64,000 nt of DNA from Mesotoga prima MesG1.Ag.4.2 (GTDB lineage: Bacteria > Thermotogota > Thermotogae > Petrotogales > Kosmotogaceae): positions 2,356,001 to 2,420,000 of the forward strand of contig NC_017934.1 of the NCBI RefSeq assembly GCF_000147715.2, given 5' to 3'. This document shows, in pieces, positions 45,769 to 54,354 of this stretch; within the stretch, counting starts at the first letter, position 1, and the number at the start of each line of letters is the position of its first letter. The notes under the pieces are model-generated. The model ran no database searches, was not told where the DNA came from, and saw nothing but the letters and a program-made list of their open reading frames with translations. Made by a program: the position numbers and the translations under genes.

Positions 45769-46824
45769 TCAAAAAGCTACTCCGAGCTTAATACTCAGTT
45801 CGGGATTAGTGTCCACATATTTACAGTACGCGCTCGGCGATTCTTCGAAGTTCACAACTGGATTCACGATGTCGTCGCCAGAGAGAGAACCATCCAGTAT
45901 CAAATTCCAGCAGGTTTTTTCGATTCTCTTTCTATCCCATCTTGGAAAGTCTGGATTGGGCTCACTCGCGGCGCGAGAAAAAACAACTCTTCCGTAGTTG
46001 TAGTGGGCTTCCCTTCCGAAGTTGATGCCGCCGGCAAACTCCCTTGCCCAGGCCACATATGAAACCGTTCCTCCGTAGGCAAGCCCCCTTAGAGCCGACT
46101 GAAGCGCGCCTGCAGATCCGCTGGTCTCAATGATGCAGTCGGCCCCGAGCTTGCCGGTAAGCCTTTTTATCTCAAGCCCGACGTCGCACTCACCTGGGTC
46201 GAGCACGTAATCCGCTCCGGAGTTCAGCGCAGCCTCACGCCTTATCGCGATAGGATCCACACCTATCACTGGCCTGGCTCCGATTTTCTTCCCGAGCTGT
46301 ACCGCCATTAATCCGATGGCTCCAAGGCCAATCACTGCGATGTAATCTCCCGGCCTTACATTTCCGTCTCTGATTCCGGAAAGGGCAAACTGGGCGGGAT
46401 CATAACACACAGCGCTCTTCCAGGAGACTCCGGTAGGGACCTTTAGTAGACGGTCGTTTCCTATAGCGTTTATAATGTGAGTTTCACGAATTCCTCCGTA
46501 AGAGCAGACCCTTTCACCGATGGAGTAGTCTTTTACGTCTACCCCTTTCACTACTATCTTTCCTACCCACATGTTGCCCAGATTCCAGGAACCGAACTCT
46601 ACGCCCTTTTTTTCGCCAGCTGATCTCGGTAAAATTAGATGCCAGTCTTTGTCGTAGAATTCGTCTATCAGAGGACTTTCACCTCTGAAGTCTGCTACCT
46701 CTGAGCCGTGCTTTGGAGAAGCAAACTCGACCTCGACCATCACCTCATTGGCCGCTACCTTTCTATCCTGATACTCAACGATGGCCGCTTTTCGCGGTGC
46801 AGTTGCCACAAGCATCCTTGGCAT
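45769..46824 (-). CDS. Medium-chain alcohol/sugar dehydrogenase
   Basis: 351 residues from ATG 46824; a TTG one codon earlier is nearer the AAGGAGGT site and may be used. Rossmann motif VIGLGAIGLMAVQLG (about residues 168-182), then GVDPIAIRREAA as the nucleotide-specificity region. The GHE and Cys zinc ligands usual for the family are not seen; the N-terminal domain has SPKHGSEVADFRGE instead. It is therefore an atypical member, whose metal use is doubtful. Likely oxidises a polyol or sugar. First of three catabolic genes after a 160-base gap from the ABC permease. Confidence 0.82.
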   Translation of the reverse strand: MPRMLVATAPRKAAIVEYQDRKVAANEVMVEVEFASPKHGSEVADFRGESPLIDEFYDKDWHLILPRSAGEKKGVEFGSWNLGNMWVGKIVVKGVDVKDYSIGERVCSYGGIRETHIINAIGNDRLLKVPTGVSWKSAVCYDPAQFALSGIRDGNVRPGDYIAVIGLGAIGLMAVQLGKKIGARPVIGVDPIAIRREAALNSGADYVLDPGECDVGLEIKRLTGKLGADCIIETSGSAGALQSALRGLAYGGTVSYVAWAREFAGGINFGREAHYNYGRVVFSRAASEPNPDFPRWDRKRIEKTCWNLILDGSLSGDDIVNPVVNFEESPSAYCKYVDTNPELSIKLGVAF

Positions 46825-46987
46825 CAACCCTGACCTCCTTGTTAAAGACTTTCTTTACACCGACCAATTATCACACATGAGGCAGGAAGACACTATTTAT
46901 TCTTACTTTGTTTCACGAAAGTGCATGAATAATTGCGTTCGCACTGGGAAGAGTCTCAGCAGGTCTGGAAAGGTGATTGAGAAGGGC

Positions 46988-47815
46988 CTATTTAGAGCTG
47001 CCCATTGTCAATCCCCGAACCAAGTCATTTTGGACAAGGAGTCCAAAGACAATCATCGGAAGCACTGTGATTATCGCTGCCGCGCTCATAACACCCCATT
47101 CAATATTCCTTTCGCTTACGAACATATTGACCAGAACAGGAAGAGGTCTTGTATCCTGACCGGTGAGTACAAGCGCGAAAAGGAATTCATTCCACGCAAT
47201 CAGAGCGCAGAGTATGGATGTGGCTGATAGTCCTGGCATTACAAGAGGAAGCACTACTCTCCTTAACGACTGAAAACGGGTGCATCCATCAATCATAGCC
47301 GCTTCTTCAAGAGAAACAGGGATTTCCTGGAAGAAGCCACGCATCATCCAGATCGCGAAAGGGACGCTGAAAAAGGATAGAGCGAGAACGATCGGGAGGT
47401 ATGTGTTGGATATTCCAAGATATCTGGCGATCATGAAGAAAGGCAGGACCATGACTATCGGGGGTGTCATTCTTGCTATAAGGACTACGAAAGCGATTGT
47501 GTTGGCATGCTTCCAGTTGAACCTGGCAAGAGCGTAGGCTGCGGGCACACCCAGGAAAAGGGCGATTACCGTTGAAAGAAATGTGATCAAGACGCTGTTG
47601 ATCAATGATCTCACAAACTCAGAATTCCCGAAGAACTTCGCGTAGTTCTGAAGCGTAAGTCTTTCTGGGAACCACTTTGGTGGTATAGAAAACTGGTCGG
47701 CTTCAAACTTGAATGAGGAAAGAAGAATCCACGCAAGTGGCACCAGAGTCCAGATAAGAGCCAAAGCAATAACAGTGAAAACCAGTATTCTGGTGACAGG
47801 TCTTCTCCTAATCAT
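46988..47815 (-). CDS. Sugar ABC transporter permease (MalG type)
   Basis: 275 residues from ATG 47815, whose first bases overlap the stop of the preceding permease (ATGATTAG) behind GGTGGAAAG. Six membrane segments; EAA loop VSLEEAAMIDGCTRFQSLRR. Works with the MalF-type permease and the binding protein directly upstream. No ATPase gene in the operon. Confidence 0.92.
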   Translation of the reverse strand: MIRRRPVTRILVFTVIALALIWTLVPLAWILLSSFKFEADQFSIPPKWFPERLTLQNYAKFFGNSEFVRSLINSVLITFLSTVIALFLGVPAAYALARFNWKHANTIAFVVLIARMTPPIVMVLPFFMIARYLGISNTYLPIVLALSFFSVPFAIWMMRGFFQEIPVSLEEAAMIDGCTRFQSLRRVVLPLVMPGLSATSILCALIAWNEFLFALVLTGQDTRPLPVLVNMFVSERNIEWGVMSAAAIITVLPMIVFGLLVQNDLVRGLTMGSSK

Positions 47816-48695
47816 AGTTCTTTCCACCACCTATAATTTTCATGTAGAGTATTGTGAAGACCACAGCTATTCCGAAAGTGAGCATGTTTATTGCCGAAGA
47901 AAAGCCGACGTTGTATGCTTGAAAGGCCGTCCTGTAACCGTAGAAGGCAAGCGTTTCCGTCGCTGTCCCGGGACCTCCGCCTGTCATAATGAACACAATA
48001 TCGAACACACGCAAGGACGTAAGCGTCCTGATAACTACCGCGACGAGTATCGAGGGTCTTAGCAGCGGAAGGGTTATGTAGAAAAATCTCTGAATAGAGC
48101 TTGCACCGTCGACGAATGCGGCTTCATACGGTTCGTATGGAACAGACTTCAGACCCGCAAGCAATACCAGGGTAACAAAGGGTATATATTCCCAGGCATC
48201 TGCAACTATCAGTACTGGCATGGCCGCAGAGGGATTCGAAAGCAGTGGTTTATCTACAAGTCCGCCAAACCCTATTTGTTTCATCAAATGGATAATTGGT
48301 CCATAGTCGCTGTTCAACACGAATCTCCATACGTATCCTACGACTACAGGGGCGATCATGAAAGGTACAAGAAGAATCGACTGCACTATCTTCCAGCCTT
48401 TGAACTCAGTGTCAAGTGCGAGAGCGATACACAGCCCTATAATGAGTTCAACAAGGACAGCTCCCACTACGAAGTAGAACGTTCTTCCAACTGTGTCCAG
48501 CGTGAAGGAGTCTGTGAAAAGCCTTACGTAGTTCGTGAAACCGGCTGGCTTGATTCCCAGATCGGGTCTGAGCAGATTCCACCGAAGAAAGGACATGACA
48601 ACAGTGTATGTAAGTGGGATCATGAAGATCACCACGATGAATACAAGTGCAGGAAGAATGTATGCAAAACCTTTAGTTTTCTGTTTCAACTTCAT
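47808..48695 (-). CDS. Sugar ABC transporter permease (MalF type)
   Basis: 295 residues from ATG 48695, preceded by GGGG six bases away; the in-frame codons further upstream run through a hairpin and are unlikely to be translated. Six membrane segments and an EAA-like loop VPYEPYEAAFVDGASSIQRF. It is separated from the binding protein gene by a GC-rich hairpin that could lower its expression relative to the binding protein. Confidence 0.9.
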   Translation of the reverse strand: MKLKQKTKGFAYILPALVFIVVIFMIPLTYTVVMSFLRWNLLRPDLGIKPAGFTNYVRLFTDSFTLDTVGRTFYFVVGAVLVELIIGLCIALALDTEFKGWKIVQSILLVPFMIAPVVVGYVWRFVLNSDYGPIIHLMKQIGFGGLVDKPLLSNPSAAMPVLIVADAWEYIPFVTLVLLAGLKSVPYEPYEAAFVDGASSIQRFFYITLPLLRPSILVAVVIRTLTSLRVFDIVFIMTGGGPGTATETLAFYGYRTAFQAYNVGFSSAINMLTFGIAVVFTILYMKIIGGGKNYD

Positions 48696-48717
48696 CCGAT
48701 CCCCCATCGCAAGAAAT

Positions 48718-48737
48718 GCCGGGCCTTTCGACCCGGC
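48718..48737 (-). terminator. Hairpin between binding protein and permease (partial terminator)
   Basis: GCCGGG and CCCGGC arms around an eight-base loop, followed on the minus strand by ATTTCTT. The weak T tract suggests attenuation or protection of the upstream message and not full termination, a common device for making more binding protein than permease. Confidence 0.55.
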
Positions 48738-48748
48738 TTTGAATAAGA

Positions 48749-50029
48749 TCAATAGTACCCTCCATCTCTCATGAGCCTGTCTACTTCCCTTACTGCGTCA
48801 TCTAGAGCCTTTTCGGCCGTCTTTGTTCCAGCCAGGAACTCAGAAACCGCTGGAGCGATAATTCCGCTCACTATACTTCCGCCTTCCGGTATCAATGGAA
48901 CGATTGGAGTGGGAATGCAATTCTCCATAGCAGCGGCGAAGTCTCCTATCCAGGGGAAGGACTCCGCAAGCTCGGGGCTGTTCAGCGCCGAGAATCTCGC
49001 CGGTATGTTGCCTGTAGGAGCGGCCTCGACTTCGTTCTTTGTTTCTGTGACATACAAAAGCCACTCCAGCGCTGCTTCCTTGTCTGGTGCCGAGCTGCTG
49101 ACCGAGAATCCCCAGGAGATATAAAGCATGGGAAGCATCTCTCCAAGTTTTTCTTCAGGTCTGGGGAATCCTACGAATCCTGCCTTGCCAACAATGGAGG
49201 ACCTCGATTCATCCTCTACGTAGAACATTCCGGTCGTCCAGACCTCCGCCATTGCGCTTCTTCCGCTGATGAATTCATTCAACGCTTCCTGGAAATCGTA
49301 GTTCATTGCGGCCGGGTTCGCAAATTGGAACATATACTTGACTTCTTCAAGCGCTTCAACGCCCGCTTCCGAGTTGAAGATTGGACGCATATTCATATCT
49401 AGAAGTGCCCCGCCTTTCGCCCAAAGCCTTTGCATGAAGTGAGTTGCAAGGAATATGCTTCTTCTTCCCATCATAGTGACTCCGTAGAGATCCGGCGGTC
49501 TGTTGAAAAACTCTGCAACGTCCCTGTACTGCTCCAGAGTCTGAGGAGGCAGAAGCTCGTAGCCGTACTTGTTGAGGAAGTTGGCCTTCTCCACAGGATC
49601 TTCGAAGAGATCCCTCCTGTAGATTATGCCTCCGAGCTCGTTCATGTAGGGAACAATGTACGTTTTGCCATTAAGCTTTGCGTTTCTTATTCCGGGAATA
49701 TCGGTCTCGTTGATTCTTTCGTATCCCGGAATATCGCTTATCGGGTAGATGTAGTTTGCAATCGAAAGAGCCGGATACCAGAGCATCGAGATATAAGGTA
49801 CATCGATTTCGACCCTCCCAGATGTGTAACCGAGCATCAGCTGATCAAGGTAGTTTGCGTAAGGAAACTGTTGAATCTCTACCTCGATTCCCGTCTCTTT
49901 CGTGAATCCTTCCATTCTGGTCTTCCAGGCATCCGTGTGAATTCCAACTTCACTTGAAAGACGCAAAGGAACTGCAAAACATGAAGCTATCAACAGAACA
50001 AAGAGCAAAAGCATGAACCTGGTTCTCAT
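48749..50029 (-). CDS. Extracellular sugar-binding protein of ABC importer
   Basis: 426 residues. Signal peptide RTRFMLLLFVLLIASCFA; the cysteine is not in a clean lipobox. Family 1 solute-binding protein: FTKETGIEVEIQQFPYANYL near residue 43, then GKTYIVPYMNELGGIIYRRD and AMAEVWTTGMFYVED. ATG behind GGGGAGGAG. It follows the phosphorylase gene by 21 bases. The ligand may be a nucleoside or a sugar handled by the three downstream oxidoreductase and epimerase genes. Confidence 0.92.
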   Translation of the reverse strand: MRTRFMLLLFVLLIASCFAVPLRLSSEVGIHTDAWKTRMEGFTKETGIEVEIQQFPYANYLDQLMLGYTSGRVEIDVPYISMLWYPALSIANYIYPISDIPGYERINETDIPGIRNAKLNGKTYIVPYMNELGGIIYRRDLFEDPVEKANFLNKYGYELLPPQTLEQYRDVAEFFNRPPDLYGVTMMGRRSIFLATHFMQRLWAKGGALLDMNMRPIFNSEAGVEALEEVKYMFQFANPAAMNYDFQEALNEFISGRSAMAEVWTTGMFYVEDESRSSIVGKAGFVGFPRPEEKLGEMLPMLYISWGFSVSSSAPDKEAALEWLLYVTETKNEVEAAPTGNIPARFSALNSPELAESFPWIGDFAAAMENCIPTPIVPLIPEGGSIVSGIIAPAVSEFLAGTKTAEKALDDAVREVDRLMRDGGYY

Positions 50030-50050
50030 TGAATCTCCTCCCTTCGGTAG

Positions 50051-50836
50051 TTAAACAAGGTCTTCATCGTACATTTTCTTTATTGCGGTCAGCGTTATTT
50101 CGATCGTTTCTTTCACTGAATTCTCAATGACGTCTCTTCTGGGGTTCTTGACAGAGAGATCTACTTTTGTGCCAGCAGATTGTTTGTATCTGTTTGCATA
50201 GCAAATGCCAATGAAACCGGCCTTGACATTTCTAAGATAGGAAATGACGAAGAGCGCAGAAGCCTCCATTTCTAGCGATACAATCCTTCTCTTGCTCCAG
50301 CTCTGGAAGTATTCGGGATCTCGTTTGTAGAAACAGGAATGTGTCCAGTTGATTCCGGTGACGATCTCTCTTCCCCTTTCTCTAGCAGATGTTGTAAGCG
50401 ATGAATAGACATCTGGAGAAGGTACGGCCGGGAAATTCGGCGGGACATAGTAGTTCGAGGCCCCATCATCACGCACACAGCCATAAGGAACTACAATATC
50501 TCCTTCATTAACATACTCCTGGAGGCCTGCCACGCTGCCAATTCTTATCAATACTCTTGCCCCAACGTTGATCAGTTCCTCGTATACGATGCTTGCAGAG
50601 GGGCCTCCCATGCCTGTTGAAGTCACCGAAACGGGGTAATCCTTATACTTACCTGTATAGGTTATTAAGCCTCTGTTTTCAGCGATCTTTCTTGCCTCGC
50701 TCAGTCCGGCTACGATCTTATCGACTCTCCCCTGGTCTCCCGGAACAATTACAACGGGTGCGATATCTCCCGCGCTGCACTCAATGTGATATTGAAATCT
50801 CCCCTCTAATCCTACTGGCTCTCTGTAATCCTCCAT
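50051..50836 (-). CDS. Nucleoside phosphorylase, uridine phosphorylase type
   Basis: 261 residues from ATG 50836 (TTG one codon earlier also possible) behind GAGGTGA. PNP/UDP fold: VVIVPGDQGRVDKI near residue 28, VSVTSTGMGGPSASIVYEEL, RIGSVAGLQ and the ribose-binding SLEMEASALFVI. It splits a nucleoside into base and ribose 1-phosphate. An unusual member of a sugar ABC operon: it suggests that the imported compound is a nucleoside, or that the enzyme acts on a related glycoside. Confidence 0.88.
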   Translation of the reverse strand: MEDYREPVGLEGRFQYHIECSAGDIAPVVIVPGDQGRVDKIVAGLSEARKIAENRGLITYTGKYKDYPVSVTSTGMGGPSASIVYEELINVGARVLIRIGSVAGLQEYVNEGDIVVPYGCVRDDGASNYYVPPNFPAVPSPDVYSSLTTSARERGREIVTGINWTHSCFYKRDPEYFQSWSKRRIVSLEMEASALFVISYLRNVKAGFIGICYANRYKQSAGTKVDLSVKNPRRDVIENSVKETIEITLTAIKKMYDEDLV

Positions 50837-50848
50837 CAAAGCGTCACC

Positions 50849-51592
50849 TCAAATCTTCTTTCTAAGAACATGTATTCTGAAGACCGACGTATTTATGAAA
50901 TCCTCCGAGTAAAGCATCGGAATGTTCTTGATATCCCTGTGAACTTCCTTCAGCAACACTATTGATTCTCCAGATCTCATTTCAAGCAGTCCGGCCAACT
51001 CTTCGTCGACGAGCCTCGATTCTATTTCGGCAATTGCGAATCTGATGGGATCCTTGAAGTTTTCTTCCAGAAGATCAAATAGGACCAGTTCCTTTGCCTT
51101 CCTTCCTTCAAGCGTTCTTAACAGGGCCTCAGTCTTTCCCGGTATCCTCTCGGATGCTATGTAAGTTCTGGCAAATATCGCCGGGATACCGTCGGCCGCA
51201 TAGACCCTCTCCGTAAGCACAAGACTCTCATTTTCAGGCATCTCCAGCTTTTCTGCCAACCTTCGATCGGCCTTGACTTCACGGAATTTGTCATAAATCA
51301 GCTCGGGACTTTTTCCAGAGCTAGAGATGATTCTCGTCAGACCTCTCAAGTATTCAATCCCCGTATGTACAAGCCCGCTGTCCTTCACAACAAAGGTTCC
51401 AAGACCCTGCCTTCTTACGACAAGGCCGTCCTTTTCCAGTGCCGTTATTACTTCTCTAAGAACGGTCTTGCTTGCACCGTATTGCTCGCAGAGCTTCTCT
51501 ATTGAAGGAAGCTGCGTCCCATCACTCATCTTCTGGACTTCTCTCTCTATTTGCGAATATATGATCTCGTAAAGTGATTTTCTTCTTGCCAT
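50849..51592 (-). CDS. GntR-family regulator with UTRA domain
   Basis: 247 residues. N-terminal winged helix: YEIIYSQIEREVQKM, LPSIEKLCEQYGASKTVLRE, VVRRQGLGTFVV. From about residue 95 a UTRA effector domain with LVLTERVYAADGIPAIFARTY. Members repress sugar operons and release DNA on binding a phosphorylated sugar. It is the first gene of the minus-strand operon, 13 bases ahead of the phosphorylase gene, with paired dyads directly upstream. Confidence 0.92.
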   Translation of the reverse strand: MARRKSLYEIIYSQIEREVQKMSDGTQLPSIEKLCEQYGASKTVLREVITALEKDGLVVRRQGLGTFVVKDSGLVHTGIEYLRGLTRIISSSGKSPELIYDKFREVKADRRLAEKLEMPENESLVLTERVYAADGIPAIFARTYIASERIPGKTEALLRTLEGRKAKELVLFDLLEENFKDPIRFAIAEIESRLVDEELAGLLEMRSGESIVLLKEVHRDIKNIPMLYSEDFINTSVFRIHVLRKKI

Positions 51593-51622
51593 GAATTCGA
51601 TCTACCTCCAGAAATTCTAGTC

Positions 51623-51663
51623 ATCATACGTATTATGTATGATGTATTATGAGTATACATAAT
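51623..51663. promoter_or_regulatory. Two adjacent operator dyads upstream of the GntR gene
   Basis: ATCATAC-7-GTATGAT at 51623-51643 and ATTATG-6-CATAAT at 51646-51663. The AT-rich half-sites with GTAT/ATAC are in the style of HutC/UTRA-type operators. They cover the probable promoter (TATACT and CATAAT on the minus strand), which fits autorepression of the operon. Confidence 0.6.
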
Positions 51664-52045
51664 CTCTTTTTTATTTCCGTACTTAATTTCTAGCGATGTC
51701 GTCCGATTTCAATTCAATAGGAGTAATTATTTGGATCGTTCTCATTCTCAAGCATTATTAGTCCACAATGAAGAGTCTTTCGAGTTCAGTTTTCGATTCA
51801 CAGCAAGATTGTTATCTCAAACCGCGGGTCTTGGTTCCAACTAAGATGCAAAACTCACGCTCTCATCTTTAGGTACAAGGATTAGCGAAGATTTGCACAA
51901 GGAAAGCGTTGATGGGATTATTTTCGAAGATAGAGAAATCGTCTCTAACATTTCTACCACCTGATTAAGGTTGAAGAGAGAAGAGTGAAAGTGATTAGTT
52001 GTCAAATCCTGCTTGTAGGGTCGGCGCCATCGAGCCGGCTTGCTC
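51664..52045. other. Gene-free stretch between divergent regulators
   Basis: No credible gene. It separates the minus-strand GntR operon from the plus-strand ROK operon. I see only AT-rich sequence without assignable sites until the ROK promoter. Confidence 0.5.
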
Positions 52046-52046
52046 T

Positions 52047-52086
52047 TTGGCATTGGCGCTCCGAGGACTATAATTCAATTGAATTA
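52047..52086 (+). promoter_or_regulatory. Promoter and palindromic operator of the ROK operon
   Basis: -35 TTGGCA (52047-52052), 16-base spacer, -10 TATAAT (52069-52074). A perfect 16-base palindrome TAATTCAATTGAATTA (52071-52086) overlaps the -10, where a bound ROK repressor would block polymerase. Confidence 0.75.
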
Positions 52087-52207
52087 GTTAGTAGTTTTTA
52101 TTTACCAACTTAGATGATGTCCTTCTCGTATTTCTGAGAGCGATCTCCCTGTTGTCAGTTAGAGAATCGGAGGAGAAGCGAATACTGGAAGGAAGCGGGA
52201 GGAAGAA

Positions 52208-53407
52208 GTGGTATCGAAACTCACTGAGATCAGAACGAGCGAGATTCTGAAGATAATTAGAGAAAGGAAGAGTACTTCTAGAGTCCAAATATCGAAACTG
52301 ACCGGACTTAGCAAACCGACCATATCTTCGATTGTCAACGATCTGGTTGAAGAGGGTGTTGTAAGAGAGAACGGCCTTGGACAGAGCAAAGCTTCCGGTG
52401 GCAGGAAACCTATCAATATCTCTTTCGCAAAAGACTACAGAAACGTACTAAGTGTTGACATAGGCGGAACCAAGACTATATTCGCGATGATCGATCTCGA
52501 TGGAAATATTCTAAAACGCGACACTATAACCACTGACCTTCTTCGCACCGAGAGGGGCCTGGTAGATGAGTTGAATGAGAGACTCAAGAGTTACATAGAG
52601 GAAGTCGGAAAAGAGAAGGTGCTTGGAATCTCTATAGGCATTCCCGGTACTGTAGACAGGACTACACAGAAGATAAAATACATGCCCTCCTTCGATATCG
52701 GGAATCTTGATCTCAAGACCCCGATCGAGAAGAGGTTTGGGATTTCAACGCTGATCGAAAACGATGTTACACTTTCCGCCTTCGGTGAGTCATGGATCGG
52801 TTCTGCAAGACAGTTCAACGATGTGATTCTGGTTTCAATTGGAACCGGTATCGGCTCAGGTATTGTTATCAATGATTCGGTTTACAGAGGATGCGTCGGT
52901 GGAGCCGGTGAAATCGGAGAATTTGTCACCGACTGGTCTACAGAATCGAAGATGAATGAGGGATTTGGGAGACTCGAACAGTGGTTCTCGGGATATGCGC
53001 TAGAGTCTTTCTGCAGGAACAACGGCTGGGAATTCAGCGTAAAGGACCTATTCGAGAAGATGGACTCCGATGAAAGAATCCTTGAAAGAATTACGGGAGG
53101 CTGCCAACATCTTGCGCTTGCATTTGCCAATGCTATTATGCTTCTCGATCCAGCAAGACTTCTGATAGGAGGTGGTATTGGCTTCAACCAGTATGACCGG
53201 ATTTTCCCAATAATCGACAGCACTCTGAGGAAGGTTCTTCCGAAAGAGCTTTACAGACCAGATCTACTTGTCAGAGCAGCTCTTGAACCTTACAGTGTTG
53301 TCATTGGAGGAGCTTATTTTGCTCAGAAAGAGTTGCTCCTTAAAGAGGTTCTAGGGGGAACTTCAGGATTTTTAATGCAGGACACTACAAGAGGAGGTAC
53401 TCTATGA
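52208..53407 (+). CDS. ROK-family transcriptional repressor
   Basis: 399 residues starting at GTG behind GGGAGGAAG. N-terminal winged helix: RVQISKLTGLSKPTISSIVN, LVEEGVVRE. ROK domain from about residue 75: VLSVDIGGTKTIFAMID, GISIGIPGTVD, LIENDVTLSAFGE and GTGIGSGIVIND. The zinc-binding region is atypical, with none of the usual CxCGxxGC motif (GCVGGAGEIGEFV then TDWS). It overlaps the binding protein gene by four bases and heads the operon it probably represses. Confidence 0.92.
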   Translation: MVSKLTEIRTSEILKIIRERKSTSRVQISKLTGLSKPTISSIVNDLVEEGVVRENGLGQSKASGGRKPINISFAKDYRNVLSVDIGGTKTIFAMIDLDGNILKRDTITTDLLRTERGLVDELNERLKSYIEEVGKEKVLGISIGIPGTVDRTTQKIKYMPSFDIGNLDLKTPIEKRFGISTLIENDVTLSAFGESWIGSARQFNDVILVSIGTGIGSGIVINDSVYRGCVGGAGEIGEFVTDWSTESKMNEGFGRLEQWFSGYALESFCRNNGWEFSVKDLFEKMDSDERILERITGGCQHLALAFANAIMLLDPARLLIGGGIGFNQYDRIFPIIDSTLRKVLPKELYRPDLLVRAALEPYSVVIGGAYFAQKELLLKEVLGGTSGFLMQDTTRGGTL

Positions 53408-54330
53408 GAAAGATTACTGTTCTACTAGCTATGATCTTCGTTCTGATGGCAGGAATTCTCTTTGCGACGGACGTTGCAGTTTTGCTTCCCGGAACCGTTG
53501 AATTCTTCAGCGTTCAGAGAGTAGGGTTGGATGCTGCTGCAGAGGAGTTTGGACTGAACCTGATCTATGCCGATGCGGAATGGGATGCGGGCAAACAGCT
53601 GTCTCAGGTTGAGAACTTCATCGCAAGAGGTGTTGATCTCGTGTTGCTTTGCGCGGCCGATAACATGGCACTTCGAACTGCGGTAACTCGCTGCGACGAA
53701 GCGGGAATTCCATTGATAACATTCACAAACAGTATCGGAACGGATCCAGAAGGCAAGTATCCAGGTGTCATTAGCCACATAGGTCGTTCTGAGATAGGAT
53801 CAGGGGTTGTTCAGGCGGAATTTGTCGAGAAGCTCTTCGGGAACGCCGACATCGACATAATTCTTATAGAAGGTAATCCCGGTACAACTGCCCAGAGAAT
53901 GAGAGAAGAGGGTTTTCTCTCTGTCGCTGAAAGAAATCCTTCCTGGAGCATAATTGAGAAGCGTCCTATCGACGGCTGGACAAAGGAAGGAACACTTGCA
54001 TTCATGGAGGCTTTCCTCCAGAGTGGCAGAAATGTCGACGTCATTGCTTGCCAGTGGTGGTCGGGAGCTATTGCGGCATCGATGGCACTCAAAGAGAGAG
54101 GAATCACCGACGTAGTGGTTTTGGGCCTGGAGTATGCGAAAGAGCTCGTTCCTTACATCGAAGCCGGTGACGTTTACGCTTCCACTTATTTCTCGGTTAT
54201 TGAAGAAGGCTACAAAGCAGTTGAGGCCGCCCATCTGTACCTGACCGGCCAGGAAGTGCCGAAGTTCATTGAGATCCAGCAGGTAATGGTCACAAAGGAT
54301 AACGTGGCCGATTTCGAACCGGAAATGTAA
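53404..54330 (+). CDS. Ribose-type ABC sugar-binding protein
   Basis: 308 residues with signal peptide RKITVLLAMIFVLMAGILFA. Periplasmic binding protein of the Peripla_BP_4 type: FFSVQRVGLDAAAEEFGL, ARGVDLVLLCAADNMALR, GIPLITFTNSIG, DIILIEGNPGTTAQRMREEG. Its ATG overlaps the ROK stop (ATGA). Binds a monosaccharide or small polyol for the ATPase and permease two genes further on. Confidence 0.92.
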   Translation: MRKITVLLAMIFVLMAGILFATDVAVLLPGTVEFFSVQRVGLDAAAEEFGLNLIYADAEWDAGKQLSQVENFIARGVDLVLLCAADNMALRTAVTRCDEAGIPLITFTNSIGTDPEGKYPGVISHIGRSEIGSGVVQAEFVEKLFGNADIDIILIEGNPGTTAQRMREEGFLSVAERNPSWSIIEKRPIDGWTKEGTLAFMEAFLQSGRNVDVIACQWWSGAIAASMALKERGITDVVVLGLEYAKELVPYIEAGDVYASTYFSVIEEGYKAVEAAHLYLTGQEVPKFIEIQQVMVTKDNVADFEPEM

Positions 54331-54354
54331 GAGAAATACGACAGGAGGTCGCTG

